Positions 52,744 to 61,149 of a DNA stretch of 64,000 nt are shown here, one piece after another. The stretch lies in assembly GCF_039545795.1 (NCBI RefSeq), contig NZ_CP154260.1:2609001-2673000 (forward strand). The letters are read 5' to 3'. The DNA is from Chitinophaga niabensis. Lineage in GTDB: Bacteria > Bacteroidota > Bacteroidia > Chitinophagales > Chitinophagaceae. A model generated the notes under the pieces. That model was not told the origin of the DNA, searched no databases, and worked only from the letters and a program-made list of their open reading frames with translations. The position numbers were made by a program, and so were the translations under genes. The number at the start of each line of letters is the position of its first letter. The stretch's first letter is position 1.

Positions 52744-53640
52744 TTATTCTTTCAGACCTTCATACATGATCCTGATATTATTGATGACAGATGCAGGATC
52801 GTCCCAGTGTATATAATGTCCGGCATTGGTGAGATAAATAAGCGTCCCGCCTTTGCCTGATGAATACATCAGTTTTTTCCAGCGTTCCATGTTTGCGTTG
52901 TTCTTTATATGAAAAAAGGCTTCCTGGTCGAAATCCTTACTCCTTTGGGCCGGAGGAACTTCAAATTTCCCACCAACGAAAAAGTAAATTGGAACATTGG
53001 GTAAAGGTAATTTCGATACCTCGGCGAAATCTGTTTTCCTCAGATCATTTAAGATCTGCCTTTCACTCCAGGGGCCAAAATTCATTGAATCAACTGTTGT
53101 TTTTTGCTGATAAAGACGATTGTATAACATTTCGTCAATTTTCTTTTCCGGAACACCCATTGTTCTGAAAATAGCATTCCAGTCATTTTTGGTTTCTGTA
53201 AAATCCGCAGGATCAATAAAAACCAGGCCTGATATCTCATTGGGATAAAACCCGGCAAAGCTTCTGATATATACTCCTCCGAGCGAGTGCCCGACTAATA
53301 TATAGGGTGGCGCTATCTTTAAAGTCTTTAGGATCTCATGCAGATTTTCAGATACAAACTGAACGGTAGGCATTTTAAAAACTTTATCACTCTTGCCTAT
53401 TCCAGCCCTGTCGTATGCAAAAACAGGCCCGAATGACGACACCTGCTCCAGTACTTTTTTCCAATTCCCCAGATCAACCCCCATTCCATTTTCAAAAATT
53501 ACAGCTGGCACATTTTTCCCTCTGTTTTCAAATCCTTTTACAAAAACATGGTAGTTATTTCCATTTACAGTAACTAACTTTTCTTGTGCAGTCGAAAAGA
53601 ATGAAATCGTGATCAGGTATAAAAGGAAAACTGTTCTCAT
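52744..53640 (-). CDS. exported alpha/beta hydrolase
   Basis: 298 residues from the ATG at 53640, where a signal peptide begins (MRTVFLLYLITISFFSTAQ); 13 more upstream codons are possible but would bury it. Nucleophile elbow GHSLGG, oxyanion region VIFENGMGVDLGNW, acid FIDPADF, and terminal His in NAGHYIHWDDP. Substrate not predictable. It is single, with its promoter not clearly visible. Confidence 0.88.
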   Translation of the reverse strand: MRTVFLLYLITISFFSTAQEKLVTVNGNNYHVFVKGFENRGKNVPAVIFENGMGVDLGNWKKVLEQVSSFGPVFAYDRAGIGKSDKVFKMPTVQFVSENLHEILKTLKIAPPYILVGHSLGGVYIRSFAGFYPNEISGLVFIDPADFTETKNDWNAIFRTMGVPEKKIDEMLYNRLYQQKTTVDSMNFGPWSERQILNDLRKTDFAEVSKLPLPNVPIYFFVGGKFEVPPAQRSKDFDQEAFFHIKNNANMERWKKLMYSSGKGGTLIYLTNAGHYIHWDDPASVINNIRIMYEGLKE

Positions 53641-53724
53641 TGTTGCAGAATTAATTAAGAATGATGTGGTTGTCTTCAAGCTGTTTCCTAAACTACTACT
53701 TCAATCTGGTATTTACAAATCCTC

Positions 53725-54036
53725 TCAGATCAGTTTCCCGAACCTTTCATGAAAAGTTGTCTCTAACATCTCCCTGTGATCAGGATGTGAAATACTGATC
53801 AGCAACCGCGCACGCTGCTCCAGGTTCCTGCCGTAAAGGTTCACAATTCCCTGTTCCGTGATAATATAATGTACATGCCCCCGCGTAGTAACAACTCCCG
53901 CACCAGGCTTCAATTGTGGAACGATCCGGGAAATACCTTTGTTCGTTACGGATGGCAATGCGATGATCGGTTTACCTCCTTCAGAAAGAGAAGCGCCCCG
54001 CATAAAATCCATCTGTCCACCAATATCGGAGTACTG
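53725..54036 (-). pseudogene. 3' fragment of an acetyl-CoA hydrolase/CoA-transferase gene
   Basis: In frame from 54036 to the stop at 53725 it reads QYSDIGGQMDFMRGASLSEG, then IALPSVTNKGISRIVPQL, GAGVVTTRGHVHYIITEQG and HPDHREML, which is the last quarter of the Ach1/Cat2-type CoA-transferase family (normally about 430 residues). Everything before QYSD is missing; upstream in the same frame is a stop (in the repeat) and unrelated DNA. An ATG at 54012 is available but would yield only 95 residues with no CoA-binding N-terminal domain or catalytic Glu. The break coincides with the edge of a 96-bp tandem duplication. Confidence 0.85.
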
Positions 54037-54216
54037 ATAGGTGCTACAGATAAAACAGCATACATTTCACCGGCATACTTTCGGGCAATCGTGTTATATT
54101 CCTTTTTCGCTGATGCTTTTATCGGAGTACTGATAGGTGCTACAGATAAAACAGCATACATTTCACCGGCATACTTTCGGGCAATCGTGTTATATTCCTT
54201 TTTCGCTGATGCTTTT
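54025..54216. repeat. perfect 96-bp tandem duplication
   Basis: 54025-54120 and 54121-54216 are identical over 96 nt by direct comparison. The right copy includes the last codons and stop of the barrel-protein gene; the left copy ends in sequence coding QYSD of the broken CoA-transferase. So the unit spans a junction between two genes. Absence of any difference suggests a recent event, or an assembly artefact. Confidence 0.92.
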
Positions 54217-55956
54217 GCCGTTGGATGCCGGTGCGGTTGCCTGCAGTTTGTATTCGCCCGGTTCATGTATGTTAAAAGTTACTTCACCGTTTTCGTCTGT
54301 CATTACATTGATGGCACCCCAACCACTGCCCGGGCTCGGGTTTTTGCCTCCCTTAACGATGATGCCGCCGATAGGGTTTCCCGCCACTATATTAATGGCT
54401 GGTGTTTCATTTTTTCTGCCGGCGGTATAAGTTCGCACACCTGTTCTTTTTGTTGATGCCTTAACGCCTTGTTCATTGCCTGAAGGTTCCGGAGCAGTGA
54501 ACTGTAATTTGTATTCGCCCGCTTCTGTTGCAGTAAAGATCACTTCTCCATTTTCATTGGTAGTTAAATTGATGGCATTGCCACCGGGATTTTTACCGCC
54601 TTTTACAATAATACCACCAATGGGATTGCCGGGAAGTGCTAATGCTGCGGCATTAATACTTTTCACCCCTTTTGTACTAATGCTTTTACCATTTTGATCT
54701 ATTATTTTTATTTCTTCGGGTAAGGGTGTTAATGTTGATCTTTCAGGACAAAGAACACACATACAAAAACCATTCACACAGGTGCAGTCATATGTTGTAC
54801 CATTGCAGGTTGTAGTGGTGCAATCTGCACATCCTGATTGCCTGTTTACAGGATTTCCGGAAGGAAGGGAAATAATCGCGGCCAGATCATCCTGGTTTCC
54901 GAGGTATATATAAGATCTGCCGGCTTTGGTAATAGATACTTTTTGACCTTTCAGATCGCCTGGCGTTAATGCTTCTTTAAACAGGTCCGGTTTTAGTTGT
55001 GGTATACCGTCTTTGGTAACGAAAAGGTTATTTAAAAGATCAGTTTTGGTTTTCTCTAATTCTTCAGGAGTTTGTGCTGCAGTTTTAGCATAAGAATTAG
55101 AAACCGCACCACCAGGTTTGATGGCCTTGGGCTTATGTGTTCTTTTTCCGATTGCGAGAGAAAGCCCGATGTTAATTTCTACTGCTTTGTATTTACTGCT
55201 ATTGTTTGCAGCAGACCAGGACCCGTTTTGCATTTGCTGGGGTTCATAAGAATTATTAGGATTAAAACCACCTTGCGGTACCCAATTCTCCGTAGTCCAT
55301 TTTATATCCGGTCCTATTATGTATGCAGAACTCGCAAACAATGACAGTGCTGGTGTAAGGCTGTAGCCGATCTTCAATGCTGGCTTAAAGACCATGCCGC
55401 CGGAGTTTTGTTTTTGCCTTTTTACAAGGTCTTTGTTTTGTGATTGCCCGTTAGCGGTGTAAGCCCCGGTCTGGGTAAATCCTTGTAGTGTAAAACCAGA
55501 ATAACCCGTACTTACCACTGGCGAAATATAAGCTCTGCCCAACCCAAACATAGCCTGTACGCCAAGCAGCCCTGAAAAATTGCTGGAAATTGAGCCGCCT
55601 TTTTCAGTAGAAACGGTATGGGTAGCTGAGTAAACGGGGTATCGGTTTGCCACCGCAATATTGTCCGGCGAACTATTTTTAACCCCGGAATAATTGCCGC
55701 TGATATTGATGCCTAGTGCAAATCCGCTTCCTTTCACACTACCGTCCCGGCCTTTGCGGTAAAATGGCAGGAAAGCATCTGCCTGTACATCAAACCCATT
55801 CTGCAATTGATCGTTTTGAGTGAAAATTCCTCCTGCAGACAAGCTAATGCGCGTGTGATTGCTCCGGGAAGCGTTTTGATTAAATATTTTGGTTTGCTGT
55901 GCAAAGCTGATCTGCATTGAAACCAGTATGAGGGCTAAAGTAATTTTGGCTTTCAT
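54190..55956 (-). CDS. exported beta-barrel-like protein with Cys-rich segment and C-terminal repeats
   Basis: 588 residues, signal peptide 1-19. Residues 35-272 are beta-rich with many Gly/aromatic strands, barrel-like. A Cys cluster follows (Cys376, 379, 384, 391, 393, 398, 400, 403). The C-terminal part has two copies of a unit: GNPIGGIIVKGGKNP at 443-457 and 526-540, each followed by a strand ending ENGEV.F and GEYKLQ. A lead-in NGKSISTKGV (422-431) precedes the first unit; the protein ends NGKSISEKGI (579-588), as though a further unit had been lost. Cell-surface role assumed; function not recognised. Confidence 0.75.
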   Translation of the reverse strand: MKAKITLALILVSMQISFAQQTKIFNQNASRSNHTRISLSAGGIFTQNDQLQNGFDVQADAFLPFYRKGRDGSVKGSGFALGINISGNYSGVKNSSPDNIAVANRYPVYSATHTVSTEKGGSISSNFSGLLGVQAMFGLGRAYISPVVSTGYSGFTLQGFTQTGAYTANGQSQNKDLVKRQKQNSGGMVFKPALKIGYSLTPALSLFASSAYIIGPDIKWTTENWVPQGGFNPNNSYEPQQMQNGSWSAANNSSKYKAVEINIGLSLAIGKRTHKPKAIKPGGAVSNSYAKTAAQTPEELEKTKTDLLNNLFVTKDGIPQLKPDLFKEALTPGDLKGQKVSITKAGRSYIYLGNQDDLAAIISLPSGNPVNRQSGCADCTTTTCNGTTYDCTCVNGFCMCVLCPERSTLTPLPEEIKIIDQNGKSISTKGVKSINAAALALPGNPIGGIIVKGGKNPGGNAINLTTNENGEVIFTATEAGEYKLQFTAPEPSGNEQGVKASTKRTGVRTYTAGRKNETPAINIVAGNPIGGIIVKGGKNPSPGSGWGAINVMTDENGEVTFNIHEPGEYKLQATAPASNGKSISEKGI

Positions 55957-56020
55957 CTTTCAAAGTGGTTTAGTACAGTTGTATATCAACGACTTTGACC
56001 GGATGTTACCCTGTAGAAAC

Positions 56021-56053
56021 AAAAAAGCCCCGATGGAATCCCACCGGAGCTTC
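56021..56053 (-). terminator. terminator downstream of ndk
   Basis: On the minus strand GCTCCGGTGG, loop, CCATCGGGGC and a T6 tract. Two mismatches in ten pairs. Confidence 0.7.
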
Positions 56054-56072
56054 TTCAACATTATTTGTCAAA

Positions 56073-56489
56073 CTAGAATTTCTCCAAACCGCTGAAGAAG
56101 AAGTTCCCTTCAATCTCCGCATTCTCATCAGAATCAGAGCCATGCACCGCATTCCTACCGATAGACTCAGCATAGATCTTACGGATAGTACCTTCTTCAG
56201 CCTGAGCAGGATTTGTAGCCCCGATCAGTTTACGGAAATCCTCTACGGCATTGCTCTTCTCCAGGATAGCAGCAACAATATGCCCGCTACTCATGAATTC
56301 AACCAACTCACCATAAAAAGGTCTCTCTTTGTGTACAGCATAAAACTCACCCGCTTTCTCAGCAGAAAGTTTCGTTTGCTTCATTGCTACGATCCTGAAA
56401 CCTGCTGCGCAGATCTTATCAAGGATACCTCCGATATGTCCGTTTTCAACGGCATCGGGCTTGATCATGGTAAATGTTCTGTTACTCAT
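56073..56489 (-). CDS. ndk: nucleoside-diphosphate kinase
   Basis: 138 residues from ATG 56489 ([17 protein letters not shown]); the frame runs on upstream but without family similarity. Active-site His116 in [10 protein letters not shown]. Transfers the gamma phosphate among nucleotides. The minus-strand box TACTTTTG (56539-56546) is about 50 nt upstream. The 3' end is near a terminator. Confidence 0.96.
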   Translation of the reverse strand: MSNRTFTMIKPDAVENGHIGGILDKICAAGFRIVAMKQTKLSAEKAGEFYAVHKERPFYGELVEFMSSGHIVAAILEKSNAVEDFRKLIGATNPAQAEEGTIRKIYAESIGRNAVHGSDSDENAEIEGNFFFSGLEKF

Positions 56490-56538
56490 ATTGTGAATTA
56501 GTCGTTTTTTCAGATTTAAAGCCAAGGGGTTTCGCGCG

Positions 56539-56546
56539 CAAAAGTA
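56539..56546 (-). promoter_or_regulatory. -7 promoter box for ndk
   Basis: CAAAAGTA on the plus strand is TACTTTTG on the minus strand, matching TAnnTTTG. Confidence 0.6.
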
Positions 56547-56675
56547 AACAGTTTTTGTTAAGCAGTAAAAAATTTTGAAATACTGGTTCAAATGAAGAAC
56601 TTCGCACTTCATTTGCCTGAACGAAAACAGGCTATTTATAACAGCTTGTAAATTAAAATTCTAGCGTTTTTTGGA

Positions 56676-57680
56676 ATGAAGCCAATCGAGGAAATTAAAC
56701 CGTTACTGGAAAGCCCCAAGAAAGTGGTGGTCACCATGCACCAGAAGCCCGATGCAGACGCGATGGGCTCGTCATTAGCGATGTGCCACTACCTACGCCG
56801 CAAAGGCCACGATGTAACGGTAATATCGCCCACTAATTTCCCTGATTTCCTCAAATGGATGCCTGGTAGCGATACCGTCCTCGATTTTGAGTCTGCTCAG
56901 GAAAAATCCATCAAGGCCCTGGAAGGAGTGGAGCTCCTTTTCTGCCTGGATTTCAATACCATGAGCCGCACCAAAACAATGGAGCCCTACCTGGAAAAGC
57001 TCCAATGCGTAAAGATCCTCATAGACCACCACCTGGAACCACAGCCGGGTTTCGACTATGGTATCAGCGATACCACCGCCGCTTCCACTGCCCAACTGGT
57101 CTACGAGATCATCTATCGCCTTGGGGATGAACATTATATAGATAATGACATCGCCCAATGCATCTACGCCGGCACCATGACTGACACCGGTTCTTTCCGT
57201 TTCGCCAGTACCTCAGCCCGTGTTCACCGAATGGTGGCCGATCTGCTGGAAAGAGGCCTCGAACACGAACTCATCCACCAGGCCATATACGATAACTTCC
57301 TGGAAAACAGGCTCCGCTTCATCGGCCACAGCCTGCTGAACCGCATGGAAGTCTATTATGAAGCCAATACAGCCATCATGGCCATCCCCTACAGCGACCT
57401 GAAAAGGTTCGATCTGCAAACCGGGGACACAGAAGGCCTGGTAAATTTCCTTTTGTCCATCCAAGGCATTAAATTAGCGGCTCTGATTATCGACCGGAAT
57501 TCAGAAGTAAAACTCTCTTTCCGTTCAAAAGGTAATTTCGACGTGAATACCTTCGCACGTAAATATTTTGAAGGAGGAGGCCATTTTCATGCATCCGGTG
57601 GCAGGAGCACCGATTCGCTCGAAAGAACAGTTCAACGTTTCCTGAAGGCCATGCATGAGAATGAAGATATTTTGCAATAG
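56676..57680 (+). CDS. nrnA: DHH-family oligoribonuclease/pAp phosphatase (NrnA type)
   Basis: 334 residues. DHH motifs: HQKPDADAMGSS (22-33), CLDFN, IDHHLEPQPG, and GTMTDTGSFRF; the DHHA1 domain holds FEGGGHFHASGG near 301. NrnA degrades short oligonucleotides and can dephosphorylate pAp; paralogues act on cyclic dinucleotide products, so c-di-NMP turnover is an alternative. A FKBP-type lipoprotein gene follows 19 nt later, and the two may be co-transcribed. ndk is divergent. Confidence 0.88.
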   Translation: MKPIEEIKPLLESPKKVVVTMHQKPDADAMGSSLAMCHYLRRKGHDVTVISPTNFPDFLKWMPGSDTVLDFESAQEKSIKALEGVELLFCLDFNTMSRTKTMEPYLEKLQCVKILIDHHLEPQPGFDYGISDTTAASTAQLVYEIIYRLGDEHYIDNDIAQCIYAGTMTDTGSFRFASTSARVHRMVADLLERGLEHELIHQAIYDNFLENRLRFIGHSLLNRMEVYYEANTAIMAIPYSDLKRFDLQTGDTEGLVNFLLSIQGIKLAALIIDRNSEVKLSFRSKGNFDVNTFARKYFEGGGHFHASGGRSTDSLERTVQRFLKAMHENEDILQ

Positions 57681-57699
57681 ACTCACTTAATACAATCAA

Positions 57700-58596
57700 A
57701 TGAAAAAGAACAACCTGTTACTTTTTGCTTCACTGGGCTTGCTGCTGGCAAGTTGTGGTAAAAGCGGCCCGAGAAAAACACCAAGCGGCATCGAATATAC
57801 CGTTGCCAAACAAGGTAAAGGAGACAAACTGAAAGTAGGCGATACCATCCTGGTATATTTCGCTTCTTATCTGAATGATTCTCTCCTGATGAAATCAAGG
57901 GACCAATCTCCTAACGCTATCCCTATGATCGTTCAGAAATCTACTGTTAAGTGGGACCTGATGGACGGCTTCGCTGAACTGTCTGAAGGAGACAGCGCGA
58001 TCTTCGTTCTCCCGATCGATTCTATGCCAGCAGAACAAAGACCTCCGTTCGCAAAACCAGGCGACAAAATGAATGTTCATTTCATCGTGGAAGGCATCTA
58101 TTCTTCAGCTAAGCAAACTGCTAAAGACGAAGTAGCTATTAAGGAGTATATCGACAAGAATAAACTGAAAACCACTAAATCCCCTAAAGGTGTTTATATC
58201 GCTGTAACCCAGGAAGGTACCGGCGAACAACCTAAGAACGGAGATGTGGTTTCTGTAAACTATACTGGTAAACTGCTGGATGGTACCGTGTTTGATTCAA
58301 ACACTGATTCCACTATCCGCCCGGGTATGCCATTAGAGCCATTAACCTTCCCTGTTGGTCAGGGCCGTGTTATTCCAGGATGGGACGATGCACTCGCTCA
58401 ACTGAAAAAAGGTTCTAAAGCTACTATCGTAATCCCGTCTGCTTTAGCTTACGGTTTACAAGGCCAGGGTCAAACCATCAAGAGCAACAGCGTTCTCGTT
58501 TTCAACGTAGAACTGGTTGATGTTAAACCTGCTGAAGCGCCGGCTCCTGCACCAGCTGTTGAAGCAGCTCCTGCTGCACCTGCACCTAAAAAGTAA
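57700..58596 (+). CDS. FKBP-type peptidyl-prolyl isomerase lipoprotein, two FKBP-like domains
   Basis: 298 residues. Lipoprotein signal with LASC lipobox (Cys at 19). Two FKBP folds: a divergent one at about 30-130 (KVGDTILVYFASYL) and a canonical one at about 165-275 (KNGDVVSVNYTGKLLDGTVF, then FPVGQGRVIPGWDDAL and SALAYG). The C-terminal tail is Ala/Pro-rich. Catalyses prolyl isomerisation or acts as chaperone in the periplasm. The N-terminal domain lacks many active-site aromatics and is probably non-catalytic. Confidence 0.92.
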   Translation: MKKNNLLLFASLGLLLASCGKSGPRKTPSGIEYTVAKQGKGDKLKVGDTILVYFASYLNDSLLMKSRDQSPNAIPMIVQKSTVKWDLMDGFAELSEGDSAIFVLPIDSMPAEQRPPFAKPGDKMNVHFIVEGIYSSAKQTAKDEVAIKEYIDKNKLKTTKSPKGVYIAVTQEGTGEQPKNGDVVSVNYTGKLLDGTVFDSNTDSTIRPGMPLEPLTFPVGQGRVIPGWDDALAQLKKGSKATIVIPSALAYGLQGQGQTIKSNSVLVFNVELVDVKPAEAPAPAPAVEAAPAAPAPKK

Positions 58597-58610
58597 TCTG
58601 TTACAGATAT

Positions 58611-58649
58611 AACAAAAAAGGCTGGTCTTTAAGATCAGCCTTTTTTGTT
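58611..58649 (+). terminator. terminator after the FKBP gene
   Basis: AAAAAAGGCTG and CAGCCTTTTTT form a long stem of over 14 pairs; T-tract follows. Only about 10 nt separate it from the next ATG. Confidence 0.88.
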
Positions 58650-58659
58650 ATATTAGGCT

Positions 58660-59277
58660 ATGGGTACAAACGGCGCAGGTGTTGCGTTTAAAGTCAACAC
58701 AGGAAAATTCCAGCTAAAAAAAGTAGTGAAGGATCTCTTTGGTGAATCCTTTGAAGATCATAACGGGCACTTCTTTGATATCAGACGCCCGGACAGTGTA
58801 TATGCCGTAAAGACCAAAGACCTGGTTGTGCTCTGCAACTCAGACTTTGCCGGGGAATTTTTCAAAAACCAGGAAACATCCACTATAAAAAAATACCTGG
58901 ACTATTTCTCGGACCCTGAATTGGTCTTTGCTTATGAAGAGTATGATAGCAGTGAATCTTATTCCTACTCGCTGATCTATAACGGAGTAGTTAAAAGACA
59001 GCTCTTTAGCCGGTATCGTAAAGCGGTCATTGATTTCGGTCCTCCGGAACGAACGGAACTGAAATGGGAGCATGCGGTAACATATAGGGAGGAGGAAGAG
59101 AAAGGAGAGGAAGGCATGCTGGTTTATATAGATCCGGAGAACGGTTATCTGTGTTCTGAACCATTCTTATACCAAAGAAAATTACAGGAGCTGATGATGG
59201 AAAAGCTGGGATTCACCAACTGGGATCTGGGTGTGGGTGATTCTATTATAGAAAAAGGATATTTTAAAAAGACCTGA
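58660..59277 (+). CDS. hypothetical acidic protein
   Basis: 205 residues, acidic, no signal peptide or helix for the membrane. Notable segments are GESFEDHNGHFFDIRRPDSV (44-63), YLDYFSDPELVF and a Glu-rich loop (YREEEEKGEEG). I do not recognise the family. The terminator of the FKBP gene ends about 10 nt before the ATG, so any promoter must overlap it; no clear TAnnTTTG (TATTAGGC at 58650 is weak). Converges on the RluA-type domain gene, with 6 nt between stops. Confidence 0.6.
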   Translation: MGTNGAGVAFKVNTGKFQLKKVVKDLFGESFEDHNGHFFDIRRPDSVYAVKTKDLVVLCNSDFAGEFFKNQETSTIKKYLDYFSDPELVFAYEEYDSSESYSYSLIYNGVVKRQLFSRYRKAVIDFGPPERTELKWEHAVTYREEEEKGEEGMLVYIDPENGYLCSEPFLYQRKLQELMMEKLGFTNWDLGVGDSIIEKGYFKKT

Positions 59278-59283
59278 CATCAC

Positions 59284-59979
59284 TCAGCTCAGCATATGTG
59301 CTAATATAGAAGAACATTTCTCCCTGCAGGGTGCATAAAACTCCCCATGTTTCCAGTGATCGGACCTGGTAGATGATCCCCACCAGAATTCTGCCAGCGC
59401 CAATGGTTCCATCTTATGCTGATAAGCATATTGCAAAAGCTTCGGCCCCGCACATTCTCCCGCACCAGCAGGAGGGTTTCTATCCCCAAATATTTCAATC
59501 AGGCTTTTAGACTCCCCTAACTTATTCAGGAAATGATACTGTTCAAAGATCCTGTACTGTAAAGAAGTAGAATGATCTTTCCTGAGTACTTTAAGCAACT
59601 CCACCTGTACTGCATCCGTTTCAGGGGAATTGATCTCCTCATTGATCCGGGTAAGTTTTGTCATTCCCTCATTCACAAATCCGCCATCCACCAATCCATC
59701 AAACACAGGTGGCACAAATCCCTCGTGATGATTCTCTCCGGCCAGTTTCCCCGAAAATGCGGACAGGTAACCCAATTCCCCCGTTTCCGTTCTCACTACC
59801 AATACCCCGAACATTTTCCCCGCCCATTCCTGCTGATGCTTTAAATGCAACTGCAACTCACTGACAGCCAGTAAACTAAGAGGGTGGAGGGCATTATCCA
59901 GTGAAAACGTCAGTCCTTCTGCTAACTGCTGAACAGCAAGAGATGTTTGAAAAGGACGAAAAGCTGCAGCAGTGTTCAT
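59284..59979 (-). CDS. stand-alone N-terminal domain of a Bacteroidota RluA-type pseudouridine synthase
   Basis: 231 residues. FGDRNPPAGAGECAGPKLLQ, then ALAEFWWG and HGEFYAPCREKCSSILAHML match, from memory, the region that precedes the RluA catalytic domain in the long (about 550-residue) Bacteroidota pseudouridylate synthases. There the domain is followed by the catalytic HRLDxxTSG; here the frame stops immediately after AHMLS and no catalytic domain is present in the 6 nt before the next gene. Either a truncated gene or a free-standing version. The Cys pair CREKC could bind metal. Confidence 0.7.
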   Translation of the reverse strand: MNTAAAFRPFQTSLAVQQLAEGLTFSLDNALHPLSLLAVSELQLHLKHQQEWAGKMFGVLVVRTETGELGYLSAFSGKLAGENHHEGFVPPVFDGLVDGGFVNEGMTKLTRINEEINSPETDAVQVELLKVLRKDHSTSLQYRIFEQYHFLNKLGESKSLIEIFGDRNPPAGAGECAGPKLLQYAYQHKMEPLALAEFWWGSSTRSDHWKHGEFYAPCREKCSSILAHMLS

Positions 59980-60090
59980 ATAAAATCCCCAAAGGTCCGC
60001 AAAGGTACCTCATTCACTCAGAAAATCCCTCCAATCCCCTTCAAAACAACCTCAAAAGAAGCACTTTCATTGTACTCTCAGAACACTGAC

Positions 60091-60125
60091 ATAGGTTCAA
60101 TATAGGTTTAAATTAGGTTTAAAAT
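60091..60125. repeat. three direct repeats of a 12-nt element upstream of the gene at 60168
   Basis: ATAGGTTCAAT, ATAGGTTTAAAT, TAGGTTTAAAAT follow one another directly, about one helical turn each. The position, 40-75 nt before the start, suits an operator or activator array. No perfect -7 box; TACCTTAG at 60154-60161 is close. Confidence 0.6.
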
Positions 60126-60167
60126 AAGTTTTGATATCTGGTATCTTATACTTACCTTAGTGTTGTT

Positions 60168-60653
60168 ATGGCAATATCAAGAAGTGTAATTCTTAAAAAG
60201 GCAAGCGGAACTTTCGCAAACGAATTCGTACTGCGCCAGCGGAACGGGAAAACCGTTATCTGCAAGATGCCCAAGCCATATCCTCCTAAAACCGCCAATC
60301 AACTGGCCAACCAGGAGCGTTTCAAAAAAGCCAACAACTTCGCAAAAGCAGCCATCAAGGACCCAGCGAAAAAAGCACACTACAAATCAATAGCCAAACC
60401 CGGCCAAAGTGCTTTCAACGCAGCGTTTCAGGATGCTTATCATAAACCGGAAGTAACGGTCTCCAAACAAGACCAGAAGATCATCATCAAAACAAAAGGG
60501 AAACACCGTATAGAGAAAGTGAAAGTGGGAGAGCGCTTCGCCGTATTAAAAAATGAACAGTGGGAGTATGAATTCAAACAACCCGGCGAACTACTGAGAA
60601 TACTGGTGTACGATGTTGCCGGCAATATCTGCCCGGTGGAGATACAAACTTAG
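60168..60653 (+). CDS. small basic protein of unknown function
   Basis: 161 residues, Lys-rich (KMPKPYPPKTANQLANQERF, AAIKDPAKKAHYKSIAKPG), beginning MAISRSVILKKASGTFANEF. The N-terminal half resembles small basic nucleic-acid-binding proteins; the C-terminal half (95-161) looks like a beta-sandwich (IIIKTKGKHRIEKVKVGE). I do not recognise the family. Own terminator 40 nt downstream, and three direct repeats upstream. Confidence 0.65.
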   Translation: MAISRSVILKKASGTFANEFVLRQRNGKTVICKMPKPYPPKTANQLANQERFKKANNFAKAAIKDPAKKAHYKSIAKPGQSAFNAAFQDAYHKPEVTVSKQDQKIIIKTKGKHRIEKVKVGERFAVLKNEQWEYEFKQPGELLRILVYDVAGNICPVEIQT

Positions 60654-60691
60654 AACATATCATGTCCTCGTGAAATACTAATCCATTAAAT

Positions 60692-60722
60692 AAAGAGGGC
60701 GTCCAACAGAACGCCCTCTTTC
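60692..60722 (+). terminator. terminator after the basic protein gene
   Basis: AAAGAGGGCGT pairs with ACGCCCTCTTT, 11 perfect pairs, with T-rich flank. Confidence 0.85.
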
Positions 60723-60790
60723 AAGACAAAGTTTATTACGGAGCCTGGTATCAAGGCCTCCTCTTACAGGTTTATTTTTTGCAGATCAAT

Positions 60791-61140
60791 TCAAAGGCAT
60801 CCCTTCTTCACGTTCACAACTAAGTCAAAATTCTTACTTGTCCTCTCAAAGGCACTCGTTCTTCACGTTCATAACTAAATCAAAATTCTTACTTGTCTTC
60901 TCAAAGGCACTCGTTCTTCACGTTCATAACCAAGTCTAAATTCTTACTTGTCCTCTCAAAGGCACTCGTTCTTCACGTTCATAACCAAGTCTAAATTCTT
61001 ACTTGTCTTCTCAAAGGCACTCGTTCTTCACGTTCACAACTAAATCAAAATTCTTACTTGTCCTCTCAAAGGCACTCGTTCTTCACGTTCATAACCAAGT
61101 CTAAATTCTTACCTGTCCTTTCAAAAGGCACCCTTCTGCA
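60791..61140. repeat. tandem array, 55-bp unit, six copies plus a partial one
   Basis: The segment GGCAYYC.TTCTTCACGTTC recurs at 60796, 60851, 60906, 60961, 61016 and 61071 (exactly 55 nt apart), with a truncated copy at 61127. Within a unit: CACTCGTTCTTCACGTTC, then ACAAC or ATAACC, then TAAATTCTTACTTG. Copies differ at a few positions and fall into two sub-types (ACTAAATCAAAA and ACCAAGTCTAAA). The array is flanked by GCAGATCAATT and GCATATCAATT. No spacers, so not CRISPR. It sits in the gap 60654-61149 between convergent genes; no gene seen. Confidence 0.93.
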
Positions 61141-61149
61141 TATCAATTC

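Noticed and set aside
53946..54266. 106-codon minus-strand frame running through both copies of the 96-bp duplication
   Set aside because: It stays open only because 96 is divisible by three and the copies are identical; it overlaps two other frames and has no independent support.
60791..61140. CRISPR array
   Set aside because: The units are contiguous 55-mers with no variable spacers and there are no cas genes nearby; the same reasoning rejects the 90-bp repeat at 23781.
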